64,000 bases of DNA from Nocardioides furvisabuli (GTDB lineage: Bacteria; Actinomycetota; Actinomycetes; Propionibacteriales; Nocardioidaceae), in NCBI RefSeq assembly GCF_021083185.1, contig NZ_JAIGQB010000007.1, positions 124,001-188,000 of the forward strand. The letters run 5' to 3'. The position numbers were made by a program, and so were the translations under genes. Below, piece after piece: positions 24,747-36,229 of the stretch. How positions within the stretch are numbered: the first letter of the stretch is position 1; each line of letters starts with the position of its first letter. The notes beneath the pieces are model-generated. The model was not told where the DNA came from. It saw only the letters and a list, made by a program, of their open reading frames with translations, and searched no databases.

Positions 24747-25985
24747 ATGCTCGACAACGGTTCCTCGGAGACCCATCCCTACCTGGCCGGGCTCGTCCTG
24801 GCCGGACGCCGGGTGGTCGTGGTCGGCGGCGGGCACGTCGCCCAGCGCCGCGTCCCCACGTTCCTGGCGACCGGCGCGGACGTGGTGGTGGTGAGCCCGG
24901 AGGTGACCCCGGCGATCGAGGGGCTGGGCGGGGAGCTGACCCTGGTGCTGCGCGAGTTCACCGAGGCAGACCTCGACGGCGCGTGGTACGTCGTCGCCGC
25001 CACCGACGACCCGGAGGTCAACGCACGCGTGGCCACCGCAGCCGAGCAGCGCCACACCTTCTGCGTGCGCGCCGACGATGCCCTCGGCGGGTCCGCCTGG
25101 ACCCCGGCCGTCGGCCACCACGGCAGTGTCACGGTCGGCGTGCTGGGCAACCGCGAGCCGCGGAAGTCCGCGGCGCTGCGCGATGACATCGTCACCGCGC
25201 TGCGCGACGGCCAGCTGAGTGCCGCCGACGCCCACGACCGCACGCCCGGCGTGGTGCTCGTGGGTGGCGGTCCCGGTGAGCCGGAGCTCGCCACCGTCGC
25301 GGCTCACCACGCCCTGGCCTCGGCCGACGTGGTCGTCGCCGACCGGCTCGCGCCGCGCGAGCTCCTCGACGGCCTCGGGTCGCACGTCGAGCTCATCGAC
25401 GTCGCCAAGCTGCCGCGCGGCCGGTCGGCCTCCCAGGACCAGATCAACCAGGTCATCGTGGACCGGGCGCTCGCGGGCAAGCGCGTGGTGCGCTTCAAGG
25501 GCGGCGACAACTTCGTCTTCGGCCGCGGCTACGAGGAGATCCAGGCGTGCGCGGCCGCCGGGGTGCCGGTGACCGTCGTCCCCGGCCTCACCTCCGCCAT
25601 CGCGGTGCCGGCCCGCGTCGGCATCCCCGTCACGCACCGCGGCGTGGCGCACGAGTTCACGGTCATCTCCGGCCACCTGCCGCCGGGCCACCCGGAGTCA
25701 CTGGTCGCGTGGGAGTCGGTCGCCGGGCTGCGGGGGACGCTGGTGCTGCTGATGGCGGTGGACAACGCTGCCGCCATCGCCGAGGTGCTGCTCGAGTGCG
25801 GACGCGCGGGCGACACCCCGGTCGCGGTGATCGTCGACGGCACCATGCCCACCGAGCGCACCGTGCTCAGCACGCTCGGCTCGCTGGCCGACGACCTCGC
25901 CGCCCACGAGGTGGTCCCGCCCGCGATCATCGTGATCGGCGAGGTGGTGGCGGTGGCCCGTCCGGCACACTACGGACGTGCCTGA
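24747..25985 (+). CDS. cobA: bifunctional siroheme synthase / uroporphyrinogen-III C-methyltransferase
   Basis: 412 residues, two modules. Residues about 12-165: precorrin-2 dehydrogenase/ferrochelatase type (VVVVGGGHVAQRRV NAD site). Residues about 170-405: SUMT, with GVVLVGGGPGEPELATVAAHHAL, RFKGGDNFVFGRGYEE and VVPGLTSAIAVPARVGIPVTHRG. Order is as in CysG. It makes precorrin-2 and siroheme, the cofactor of sulfite and nitrite reductases. The last 8 nt overlap the SpoU gene. Confidence 0.9.
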   Translation: MLDNGSSETHPYLAGLVLAGRRVVVVGGGHVAQRRVPTFLATGADVVVVSPEVTPAIEGLGGELTLVLREFTEADLDGAWYVVAATDDPEVNARVATAAEQRHTFCVRADDALGGSAWTPAVGHHGSVTVGVLGNREPRKSAALRDDIVTALRDGQLSAADAHDRTPGVVLVGGGPGEPELATVAAHHALASADVVVADRLAPRELLDGLGSHVELIDVAKLPRGRSASQDQINQVIVDRALAGKRVVRFKGGDNFVFGRGYEEIQACAAAGVPVTVVPGLTSAIAVPARVGIPVTHRGVAHEFTVISGHLPPGHPESLVAWESVAGLRGTLVLLMAVDNAAAIAEVLLECGRAGDTPVAVIVDGTMPTERTVLSTLGSLADDLAAHEVVPPAIIVIGEVVAVARPAHYGRA

Positions 25986-26781
25986 GACCGTCGAGATCAC
26001 CGACCCCGACGACCCCCGCCTCGCCGACTACCGCGACCTGCGCGACGTCGAGCTGCGCAAGAGCCTCGAGGTCGAGCACGGGCTCTTCCTCGCCGAGGGC
26101 GAGAAGGTCGTACGCCGTGCGGTCGAGGCCGGCCACGACGCCCGCTCGTTCCTGATGGCACCGCGCTGGCTCGAGGGGCTCGACGACGTCATCTCGCGGA
26201 GCGCCGGACCGTGCTACGTCATGCCCGAGCGGCTGATCGAGCAGGTGACGGGCTTCCACGTCCATCGCGGCGCGCTGGCCTCCCTCCAGCGTCGACCGCT
26301 GCCCGCGATCGACGCCGTGCTGGGCCAGGCGCGGTCGGTGCTGGTCCTCGAGGACCTCGTCGACCACACCAACGTCGGTGCCGTCTTCCGATCGGGCGCC
26401 GCCCTCGGCTTCGACGCGGTCCTGCTGGCGCCGCGCTGCGCCGACCCGCTCTACCGGCGCTCGATCAAGGTCGGCATGGGTGCGGTGTTCACCACGCCCT
26501 GGACCCGCCTGCCCGACTGGTACGACGCCCTGCCGGACCTGTCGGCGCGCGGCTTCATCACCGTGGCGCTGACCCTGTCGTCCGACTCGGTGCCGATCGA
26601 GGACGCCGTCGCCGGTGTCGACCGGCTGGCGCTCGTGCTCGGCTCCGAGGGCCACGGGCTGTCGTCGCGGTGGGAGGCCTCCGCCGACCGGCGCGCGATC
26701 ATCCCGATGCGGGCCGGCATCGACTCGCTCAACGTCGCCGCGGCCAGCGCGGTCGCCTGCTACGCAGCGGCCCGCCGCTGA
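25978..26781 (+). CDS. SpoU/TrmH-type RNA 2'-O-methyltransferase
   Basis: 267 residues. An N-terminal substrate domain (FLAEGEKVVRRAV) and the SPOUT core: LVLEDLVDHTNVGAVFRSGAALG (motif 1), ALVLGSEGHGLS (motif 2), IIPMRAGIDSLNVAAASAV (motif 3 of the knot). It should methylate a ribose in tRNA or 23S rRNA. GTG start inside the end of cobA, so probably co-transcribed with it. Confidence 0.87.
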   Translation: MPETVEITDPDDPRLADYRDLRDVELRKSLEVEHGLFLAEGEKVVRRAVEAGHDARSFLMAPRWLEGLDDVISRSAGPCYVMPERLIEQVTGFHVHRGALASLQRRPLPAIDAVLGQARSVLVLEDLVDHTNVGAVFRSGAALGFDAVLLAPRCADPLYRRSIKVGMGAVFTTPWTRLPDWYDALPDLSARGFITVALTLSSDSVPIEDAVAGVDRLALVLGSEGHGLSSRWEASADRRAIIPMRAGIDSLNVAAASAVACYAAARR

Positions 26782-26794
26782 CCGGTGCGGTCGC

Positions 26795-27586
26795 TCAGCC
26801 TCGCTGGCGCAGCGCTTCGTGCAGCACGATCGACCCGGCGACAGCCGCGTTGAGCGACGACGCCGTGCCGGTCATGGCGATGCTCGCGACGTCGTCGCAG
26901 GCCGTACGCCATCCCGAGGAGATGCCGTGGGTCTCGTTGCCGACCACGACGACCACCCGGCCGGACAGGTCGACCTCCGCGAGCGGGCTGCCCACCTCGT
27001 CGGTGCCGACGATCCGGTAGCCGCGCGACTGGGCATGCTCGACGACCGGACCGGGGCCGGGGACTCGCAGGACCGTCAGGGCGAAGAGCGAACCGGTGCT
27101 CGCGCGCACCGACTGCGGGTCGTAGGGGTCGGCGGCGTGCCCCGTGACGACCAGCGCGGAGGCGCCGAAGGCGTCCGCGGAGCGGGCCAGGGTGCCGATG
27201 TTGCCGGGGCTGGTCGGTCGGTCGAAGACCACGATCGGGCCGTGCGGGCGTGCGGAGTCGGCGAGGCGGGCGACGCCGTCGTCGGGCATCTCCACGACGG
27301 CGACCAGCTCGGCGCCGTCCTTGCCGCTGAGGCGGGCGTGCAGGTGCGGGGAGAGGTCGACGCGCTCACCGTCCGTGGCGGACCACAGCGCGTCGGACCA
27401 GGCTGAGGAGGCGCCGTCCGCGCGCAGCAGCGCCCGCACGGTCCAGCCCTCGTCGACGGCACGGGTGATCGGGCGTACGCCCTGCACCAGGAACTCGCGG
27501 TTGCGGTGGCGCTTGGAGCGGTTGGTGAGCAGCGCCTCCCACTGCTGGAAGCGCGCGTTCTCGCGGGTGATGCGCAGGTCGCTCAT
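26795..27586 (-). CDS. SpoU/TrmH-type RNA methyltransferase
   Basis: 263 residues. FLVQGVRPITRAV at the N-terminus, VVFDRPTSPGNIGTLARSADAFG, VVVVGNETHGIS and IAMTGTASSLNAAVAGSIVLHE. It is paralogous in fold to, but clearly different from, the neighbouring convergent SpoU gene. Its ATG overlaps the def stop codon (ATGA), giving an operon def-spoU. The target RNA is unknown. Confidence 0.87.
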   Translation of the reverse strand: MSDLRITRENARFQQWEALLTNRSKRHRNREFLVQGVRPITRAVDEGWTVRALLRADGASSAWSDALWSATDGERVDLSPHLHARLSGKDGAELVAVVEMPDDGVARLADSARPHGPIVVFDRPTSPGNIGTLARSADAFGASALVVTGHAADPYDPQSVRASTGSLFALTVLRVPGPGPVVEHAQSRGYRIVGTDEVGSPLAEVDLSGRVVVVVGNETHGISSGWRTACDDVASIAMTGTASSLNAAVAGSIVLHEALRQRG

Positions 27587-28191
27587 CCGGCCGGCCAGGT
27601 GAGGGGGAAGTCCTCGGCGGCGGCGTCGTGCTTCTTGGTCAGCCGCTTGCGCGACTTCGCCGAGAGCCGGTCGCCGAAGACCGTGCCGAGGGTGTGGTCG
27701 GTCTCGTGCTGCAGGCAGCGGGCCAGGAGCCCGTCGCCCTCGAAGGTCACCGGCTCGCCGTCGAGGCCGGTGCCGTCCACGCGCGCCCAGTCGGGTCGCG
27801 GGCACGACTCGAAGGAGCCGGGGAACGACAGGCAGCCCTCCTCGTCGTCCTCGAGACGGCGGTCCCGGCCCTCCGGCAACGTCAGCACCGGGTTGCACAC
27901 GACGCCGACGGTGCGGGTGCCGGTGTCGTCGGGGCAGTCGAAGACGAACATCGCCACGTCCTCGCCGACCTGGCAGGCCGCCAGGCCCACGCCCTCGGCG
28001 GCGTACATCGTGGCGACCATGTCGGCCGCGAGAGTGCGCAGCGCCTCGTCGTACGTCCTGACCGCGGCCTGCGGTCGGTGCATCACGGGAGTGCCCCAGC
28101 GGGTGATCGGGCGCACCGAACCACCCTCGGGGAGGGGGCCGTGGGGGGCCCGGAGGTCGAGGTCTGCGTCGGTCGGCTGGTCCTCGGGCAT
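27583..28191 (-). CDS. def: peptide deformylase
   Basis: 202 residues. Removes the formyl group from nascent proteins. All three motifs are there: GVGLAACQVG (G-x-G-L-A-A-x-Q), EGCLSFPG, and HETDH with the two metal His. The second motif has F where most have V. I chose ATG 28191 because TAGGAT lies 7 nt upstream; the frame continues further up without a better start. Confidence 0.93.
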   Translation of the reverse strand: MPEDQPTDADLDLRAPHGPLPEGGSVRPITRWGTPVMHRPQAAVRTYDEALRTLAADMVATMYAAEGVGLAACQVGEDVAMFVFDCPDDTGTRTVGVVCNPVLTLPEGRDRRLEDDEEGCLSFPGSFESCPRPDWARVDGTGLDGEPVTFEGDGLLARCLQHETDHTLGTVFGDRLSAKSRKRLTKKHDAAAEDFPLTWPAG

Positions 28192-28255
28192 GACGAGGAT
28201 CCTAGCGAGGTGCGGCAGGTGACCCGCACCCTGCCGGCCGTGCTCTGGCCAAAGG

Positions 28256-28272
28256 TGTAACTCGAAGTTACA
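28256..28272. promoter_or_regulatory. palindromic operator over the fadE promoter (TetR-type)
   Basis: TGTAACT-CGA-AGTTACA: two perfect 7-bp arms with a 3-bp spacer. The right arm overlaps the probable -10 box TACATT (28269-28274), which stands 6 nt before the ATG of the first acyl-CoA dehydrogenase. A dimeric repressor bound here would block the promoter. Spacing and symmetry suit TetR-family regulators of fatty acid genes; no regulator gene is in the window. Confidence 0.7.
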
Positions 28273-28280
28273 TTGAGTGC

Positions 28281-29642
28281 ATGAGTCCACTGTTCCGCCT
28301 GCGGCCGGGAGGCCGCCACGGGGTGTCCTCGCGCGAGACCCGCGACCCCATCGGCTTCGCCGTCGCCGCCGTCAACCGGCTGGCGCAGAGCGACCTCATC
28401 GACCGCATCGGGCTGCGCAAGCAGGCCGAGCAGGCCGTCTACTCCACCACCCGCAACGGCTTCCGCGTGGCGACTGCCGCCGGTCGCACGTTCGCCCGTG
28501 CCGGACGGAACGCCCCCGGAGCGCGTCCGGCCAGTGCCGGGTCGAGCGGGGTCTTCGACCTGACCCCGACCGAGGACGAGGCGATGCTCGTGGCGGTCGT
28601 CCACGAGCTCGCGACCGAGCTGCTCCGCCCCGTCGCGTCCGCCGCCGACGAGGCGTGCACCGCGCCGGCAGAGGTCCTGGCAGCCGCTCAGGAGGTCGGC
28701 CTGCCCGGCCTCGGCGTGCCTGCCGCCCTCGGCGGCATCATGGAGGAACGTTCCGCGATGGCCGGCACGCTCGTCGCCGAGGCACTCGCCAAGGGCGACA
28801 TGGGCCTGGCCGTCGCGACGCTCGCACCCGGTGCGGTCGCCACCGCGATCGGCCTCTGGGGCACCGAGGCCCAGCAGCAGACCTACCTCCCGGCCTTCAC
28901 CGGCGACGACGTTCCCGTCGCAGCCCTGACGATCGCCGAGCCCACGATCCTGTTCGACCCGTTCTCGCTCGCCACGACCGCCCGGCGCGAGGGTGGCGGC
29001 TTCGTGCTCGACGGCGTGAAGTCCGCGGTCGTCCGCGGCGCCGACGCCGAGCTCTTCGTCGTCGCCGCCCGGCTCGACGGCACCCCGGCGCTCTTCCTCG
29101 TCGAGGCGGGAGCCGACGGCCTCGAGGTCGAGGCAGACCCGTCGATGGGCGTGCGCGCCGCTGGCCTGGCCCGCCTGCACCTCAGTGGCGTACGGGTCGG
29201 GGCGGAGGCGCTCCTCGGTGACACCGAGGGCATCGCCTACCGCGAGTGCGTACGCCTCTCGCGTCTGGCGTGGTGCGCCCTCGCGGTCGGCACCGGACAG
29301 GCGGTGCTCGACTACGTCAAGGACTACGTCAACGGGCGCGAGGCGTTCGGGGAGCCGATCAGCCACCGCCAGTCGGTCGCCTTCATGGTCGCCGACATGG
29401 CCATCGAGGTGCGGGCCATGCGCCTGCTGACGTGGAAGGCCGCCTCGCGCGCCACCCGCGGCCAGGACCACGCCCGCGAGGTCGCGCTGGCCCGCCAGCT
29501 GTGCACGGAAAAGGGCATGCGGATCGGGCTCGACGGCGTCCAGCTGCTCGGCGGGCACGGCTTCGTCAAGGAACACCCGGTGGAGCGGTGGTATCGCGAC
29601 CTGCGGGCCGTCGGCGTGATGGAAGGTGCGGTGCTGGTCTGA
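28281..29642 (+). CDS. acyl-CoA dehydrogenase (FadE24-like)
   Basis: 453 residues. FAD-dependent acyl-CoA dehydrogenase fold: central APGAVATAIGLWGTEAQQQTYL, LTIAEPT (substrate loop), C-terminal helical domain with ANGREAFGEPISHRQSVAFMVADM-type ACAD signature and GVQLLGGHGFVKEHPVERWYRDL. About 95 extra N-terminal residues precede the ACAD start, as in mycobacterial FadE24. It overlaps the second ACAD gene by one base, so the two proteins may form a heteromeric enzyme. Leaderless-type ATG under the palindromic operator. Confidence 0.9.
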   Translation: MSPLFRLRPGGRHGVSSRETRDPIGFAVAAVNRLAQSDLIDRIGLRKQAEQAVYSTTRNGFRVATAAGRTFARAGRNAPGARPASAGSSGVFDLTPTEDEAMLVAVVHELATELLRPVASAADEACTAPAEVLAAAQEVGLPGLGVPAALGGIMEERSAMAGTLVAEALAKGDMGLAVATLAPGAVATAIGLWGTEAQQQTYLPAFTGDDVPVAALTIAEPTILFDPFSLATTARREGGGFVLDGVKSAVVRGADAELFVVAARLDGTPALFLVEAGADGLEVEADPSMGVRAAGLARLHLSGVRVGAEALLGDTEGIAYRECVRLSRLAWCALAVGTGQAVLDYVKDYVNGREAFGEPISHRQSVAFMVADMAIEVRAMRLLTWKAASRATRGQDHAREVALARQLCTEKGMRIGLDGVQLLGGHGFVKEHPVERWYRDLRAVGVMEGAVLV

Positions 29643-30862
29643 TGATCAACCTGGAGACCCCGAAGAAGCAGGTCGGCCTGATCGACCAGGCCCACCAGCT
29701 GGCGATGAACATGCTCCGCCCGATCTCGCGCAAGTACGACCGAGCCGAGCACGAGTACCCCCACGAGCTCGACATGCTCGCGGCGCTCATCGACGGCGTG
29801 TCCGAGACCGGCGCCACCGGTGGCGCCGGCGCGGGCGGCGTACGACGCGACGACGAGCCGTCGGGGGCGGGCACGGGGACGGTGCGCAACGGCGCCCACC
29901 TCGCCTCGGTGCTGTCGGTCGCCGAGATGTGCTGGGGCGACACGGCGCTGCTGCTGTCGATGCCGCGCCAGGGCCTGGGCAACTCGGCGATCGCGTCGGT
30001 GGCCAACGACGAGCAGCTCGAGCGCTACCAGGGCACGTGGGCCGCGATGGCGATCACCGAACCCGGCACCGGCTCGGACTCGGCCAACATCACCACGACC
30101 GCCGTGAAGGACGGCGACCACTACGTCATCAACGGCGAGAAGATCTACGTCACCTCCGGCGACCGCGCCGACAGCGTGGTCGTGTGGGCCACCCTCGACA
30201 AGGAGCTCGGCCGCGCGGCCATCAAGTCGTTCCTGGTCCGCAAGGACAACCCCGGGCTCAAGGTCGAGCGGCTCGAGCACAAGCTCGGTATCCGCGCCTC
30301 CGACACCGCTGCGATCACCTTCACCGACTGCCGGGTGCCGGCCGAGGACCTGCTCGGCTCGCCCGAGATCGACGTCAAGTCCGGCTTCGCCGGGGCGATG
30401 GCGACCTTCGACAACACCCGCCCGCTCGTGGCCGCGATGGCCGTCGGGTGCGCCCGCGCCTCCCTCGACCTCACCCGCGACCTCCTCGAGCAGGCGGGCG
30501 TGGTGATCGACTACGACCGACCGGCCCAGTCGCAGAGCGCGGCCGCGGCCACCTTCCTGCGCCTCGAGGCCGACTGGGAGGGCGCCCAGCTGCTGATGAT
30601 GCAGGCGGCGTGGATGGCCGACAACAGGCTGCCCAACTCGCTCGAGGCGTCGATGGCCAAGGCGAAGGCCGGACGTGTCGGCTCCGACGTCACGCTCTCG
30701 TGCGTGCAGCTGTGCGGCACGCTCGGCTACAGCGAGGGCGAGCTGCTGGAGAAGTGGGCGCGCGACTCCAAGATCCTCGACATCTTCGAAGGCACCCAGC
30801 AGATCCAGCAGCTGATCGTGGCCCGGCGGATCCTCGGGCTGACGAGCTCTCAGCTCCGCTGA
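29642..30862 (+). CDS. acyl-CoA dehydrogenase (FadE23-like)
   Basis: 406 residues. Starts INLETPKKQVGLIDQAHQ, very like mycobacterial FadE23. ITEPGTGSDSANI, YVINGEKIYVTSG, and IFEGTQQIQQLIVARRIL are standard ACAD motifs. A Gly/Ala-rich insertion at residues 56-75 (GATGGAGAGG) lies in a loop. ATG overlaps the upstream stop (TGATG). The pair order fadE24-fadE23 agrees with mycobacteria. Confidence 0.92.
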   Translation: MINLETPKKQVGLIDQAHQLAMNMLRPISRKYDRAEHEYPHELDMLAALIDGVSETGATGGAGAGGVRRDDEPSGAGTGTVRNGAHLASVLSVAEMCWGDTALLLSMPRQGLGNSAIASVANDEQLERYQGTWAAMAITEPGTGSDSANITTTAVKDGDHYVINGEKIYVTSGDRADSVVVWATLDKELGRAAIKSFLVRKDNPGLKVERLEHKLGIRASDTAAITFTDCRVPAEDLLGSPEIDVKSGFAGAMATFDNTRPLVAAMAVGCARASLDLTRDLLEQAGVVIDYDRPAQSQSAAAATFLRLEADWEGAQLLMMQAAWMADNRLPNSLEASMAKAKAGRVGSDVTLSCVQLCGTLGYSEGELLEKWARDSKILDIFEGTQQIQQLIVARRILGLTSSQLR

Positions 30863-30969
30863 CCGGGCACTTCCTTCCGCTGGAATGCACTGACCGGGCG
30901 GTTCCTCGCGGTGCAACGCGAGGAACCGCCCGGTCAGTGATGTGCAGCGCGAGGAAGTGCCCGGTCAGC
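30858..30969. repeat. nested double palindrome (REPIN-like), between convergent genes
   Basis: Inner stem: 30888-30910 with 30917-30939, 23 bp perfect, 6-nt loop. Outer stem: 30858-30875 with 30952-30969, 18 bp perfect. A 27-nt unit beginning CTGACCGGGC occurs four times: 30859-30885 and 30890-30916 on plus, 30911-30937 and 30942-30968 on minus, each pair with a 31-nt period. The element overlaps the stop codon of the FadE23-like gene and ends 6 nt before the next gene's end. It must end transcription both ways; the repeat structure looks like two nested REP doublets. Confidence 0.85.
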
Positions 30970-30974
30970 GTGGA

Positions 30975-31268
30975 TCAGGAGACGGCGCGGAACGGGTCGT
31001 GCTCAGCGAGCAACTTGTCGACGCGGGCCTGGTCGATGCGGTGGAAGACCCGCTGGTCCTCCTGCTGGTCGCGGATCACCTTGGCGAGGGTGAAGGCCGA
31101 GGTCGTGAGGTAGAGGGTGCCGAGGGCGAGGAAGCCCTTGATCCACGGGTCGGCAGGCATGAAGTAGACGGCGACCAGCATCGCGAAGAGCGAGGCGCCG
31201 AAGGAGATCGCGGCCTGGGCGGCGAAGGCAGTGGTGTTCTTGGCGGTGGAGTCGGTCTTGGAGGTCAT
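30975..31268 (-). CDS. YiaA/YiaB family inner membrane protein
   Basis: 97 residues, two membrane helices at about 19-37 and 44-62 (FGASLFAMLVAVYFMPADPW and GFLALGTLYLTTSAFTLAKVIRDQQE), the two-helix YiaAB domain (PF05360). Function unknown. The last 15 or so residues are charged. Convergent with the acyl-CoA dehydrogenase operon across the palindromic element. Confidence 0.85.
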   Translation of the reverse strand: MTSKTDSTAKNTTAFAAQAAISFGASLFAMLVAVYFMPADPWIKGFLALGTLYLTTSAFTLAKVIRDQQEDQRVFHRIDQARVDKLLAEHDPFRAVS

Positions 31269-31364
31269 GGCAGGAGTCTCGTGACGTCGCGGCCCCTGCG
31301 GACCCGGCCGGCTACCCGACCTGCGCTGAGTACGCGCACCCGACCCTCCCGGTACGTTCGGGCC

Positions 31365-34314
<2,950 letters not shown>

Positions 34315-34315
34315 C

Positions 34316-34981
34316 GTGGGGGAGCTCCGTCACGTCTTCGTGATGACCTACGGCAGGTCGGGCTCGACCCTGCTGATGGGCATCCTCAACTCCATCCCGG
34401 GCTGGCTGCTGCGCGGGGAGAACCGTCACGCGATGCGCCACCTCTACGACTTCCACCGCAGCGGCCTGGTGGAGAGGGCGCGCGTCGACGCGCGACGGGC
34501 GAGCCAGCCCACGCACCCGTGGTTCGGCATCGAGGCGTTCCCCGAGGTCGTCTCGCTCCAGCACATCCGCGCCCTTGCCGAGGCGACGCTCCTGCGGCCC
34601 GAGCCGGACACCCGGGTCACGGGCTACAAGGAGATCCGGTGGTACGACGAGGACCTCCCGGACTACCTCGACTTCCTCCAGCAGGTCTTCCCCGGCGCGC
34701 GGTTCGTGCTCAACACCCGCAACCTCGAGGACGTCGCCGCCAGCAACTTCTGGACCCACAAGGACGACCCGCTCGGCCGCGTGCAGCGGATCGAGGAGCG
34801 GATGCTCAGCGCCGCCGAGGGACTGGGCGACGCCGTCCGCCGCGTCCACTACGACGACTACGTCGCCGACCCCGAGGTGCTGCGCGGGCTCTTCGACTGG
34901 CTCGGTGAGGACTACGACCCGGTCACGGTCCACGAGGTCATGGCCACGCCCCACTCCCGACGGGGCAAGCACCGCGACTGA
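34316..34981 (+). CDS. sulfotransferase family protein
   Basis: 221 residues. HVFVMTYGRSGSTLLMGILNS near the N-terminus is the PAPS-binding 5'-phosphosulfate loop, and FVLNTRNLEDVAASNFW the later 3'-phosphate region. Shorter than many sulfotransferases. It begins 2 nt after the guaB1 stop, so is co-transcribed; no functional link is evident. Acceptor unknown. Confidence 0.8.
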   Translation: MGELRHVFVMTYGRSGSTLLMGILNSIPGWLLRGENRHAMRHLYDFHRSGLVERARVDARRASQPTHPWFGIEAFPEVVSLQHIRALAEATLLRPEPDTRVTGYKEIRWYDEDLPDYLDFLQQVFPGARFVLNTRNLEDVAASNFWTHKDDPLGRVQRIEERMLSAAEGLGDAVRRVHYDDYVADPEVLRGLFDWLGEDYDPVTVHEVMATPHSRRGKHRD

Positions 34982-35101
34982 CATCACCCGCGGGCCGAGG
35001 AGCTGAGTACCCGCCCCTCGTGTGCGGGCTCGCGGACCGGGAGGCTCGCGTCCGCGACCTCCTCCCGTGAGCCGGCTCCCAACCCCCTCGCAGCGTGGTC
35101 G

Positions 35102-35455
35102 GTGGTGGTGGTCGGCCCGCCGGTCGCCTGGCTCCTGTGGGTCTCGTGGAGCGAGGACAAGGCGAGCGATGCCGTCCACGTCGCCTGGTTCGCCACGGTG
35201 GCCGCGTCCTGGATCGTCGCCGGGGCGCTCGTCGGCCGGCGCAGCACCCGCGTCCGGATCGCCGCCGTGGCCGTCGTCTCGGCGCTGGCGACGCTCTTCG
35301 GCTGGTGGTCCTCCCAGGACGAGAGCGGGTTGTTCGTGGTCGGCCTGATCATCGCGACGCCGTTCCTGCTGCTGATGTCGCTGCCGCTGCTGTGGATCGG
35401 GAACGCGTGGTCGCTGCACGTCCGCTCGCGCAGCAAGGGTCGCCCCGCGCCGTGA
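35102..35455 (+). CDS. small membrane protein of unknown function
   Basis: 117 residues with four hydrophobic segments (about 3-15, 26-43, 51-67, 73-96) and a basic tail, HVRSRSKGRPAP. No family recognised. Three GTG codons in a row (35102-35110) make the exact start uncertain, and the frame is open further upstream to about 34982 without a good start codon. It is in the gap after the sulfotransferase, same strand. Confidence 0.55.
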   Translation: MVVVGPPVAWLLWVSWSEDKASDAVHVAWFATVAASWIVAGALVGRRSTRVRIAAVAVVSALATLFGWWSSQDESGLFVVGLIIATPFLLLMSLPLLWIGNAWSLHVRSRSKGRPAP

Positions 35456-35470
35456 GCGGGCGGACCGGAC

Positions 35471-36052
35471 TCAGCGCGAGGACCGCGCCGTACGCCCCTT
35501 CGTGACCCCGACGAACGTCTGGGTCACCTCGTCGTCGCGCTCGATGCGCCACACGAGCGCGATCGTCGTGGGGTCGAGGTCGGTGACGACTCGCGTGACG
35601 ACGTCCTTGCGCTGGTGCAACCGCGCCACCGACATCGGCAGGATCACGACGCCAGTCCCGGCGGCGGCGGTCTCCACGGCCTCCCGCTCGGTCATCGGCG
35701 GCCAGTCCAGCTGCTCGGCGGCGGGCCGCCACCCACTCGCGTGAGGGCGTACGAGCTGCTCGTCCGCCAGGTCCGGGGTGGTCACCTCGGGATCGGCGGC
35801 GGCCAGGAGGTGGTCGCGGGAGGCGACGACGACCGGCAGCTCGTCGTAGAGGCGCACGCAGTGGAGCCCGTCGGTGGTGACGGGGAGCCGGACCAGCGCC
35901 ATGTCCAGGCTGCCGTCGAGCACGCCGTCGAGCTGGTCGGACTCCGTGAGCGGAACCAGCTCGAGGGGTTCGCGCCGCTGGTCGCGCCAGCTGCGCGCCC
36001 ACTTGTCGGGGGTCGCACCGGTGACGAAGCCGACGCGCAGGGGGGCGATCAT
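35471..36052 (-). CDS. LysR-type effector (substrate-binding) domain without DNA-binding domain
   Basis: 193 residues. LRVGFVTGATPDKWARSW ... LDGVLDGSLDMALVRLPV ... AVETAAAGTGVVILPMSVARL is the periplasmic-binding-like fold of LysR regulators, but the roughly 90-residue winged-helix at the N-terminus is missing and no trace is upstream: TAGGGT stands only 6 nt before the ATG. It cannot bind DNA as LysR does; perhaps it buffers ligand or partners a regulator. Confidence 0.8.
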   Translation of the reverse strand: MIAPLRVGFVTGATPDKWARSWRDQRREPLELVPLTESDQLDGVLDGSLDMALVRLPVTTDGLHCVRLYDELPVVVASRDHLLAAADPEVTTPDLADEQLVRPHASGWRPAAEQLDWPPMTEREAVETAAAGTGVVILPMSVARLHQRKDVVTRVVTDLDPTTIALVWRIERDDEVTQTFVGVTKGRTARSSR

Positions 36053-36229
36053 GCGACGACCCTACGGCGGTCGCACGCGCGGTCAGGTCCGTGGGCTGCA
36101 GCTCGTCGAGGAGCGCCGGAGCGCCCGGCTGCCACGGAAAGACTCCGGACGTCGCCGGCCACATGACCACCAGCGCCTCCGGCGGTCGGCGGTGGGACCG
36201 GTCCGCACGAGCGCCGACCGACGTAGCAC

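Noticed and set aside
34982..35101. N-terminal extension of the small membrane protein at 35102
   Set aside because: The frame is open but lacks ATG, GTG or TTG with a ribosome binding site; the GTG cluster at 35102-35110 is the most usable start.
36053..36229. Possible short ORF between the LysR-like and flavodoxin genes
   Set aside because: A frame starting MWPATSGVFPWQPG can be read on the minus strand but has no promoter-like box, no ribosome binding site, and no recognised family.
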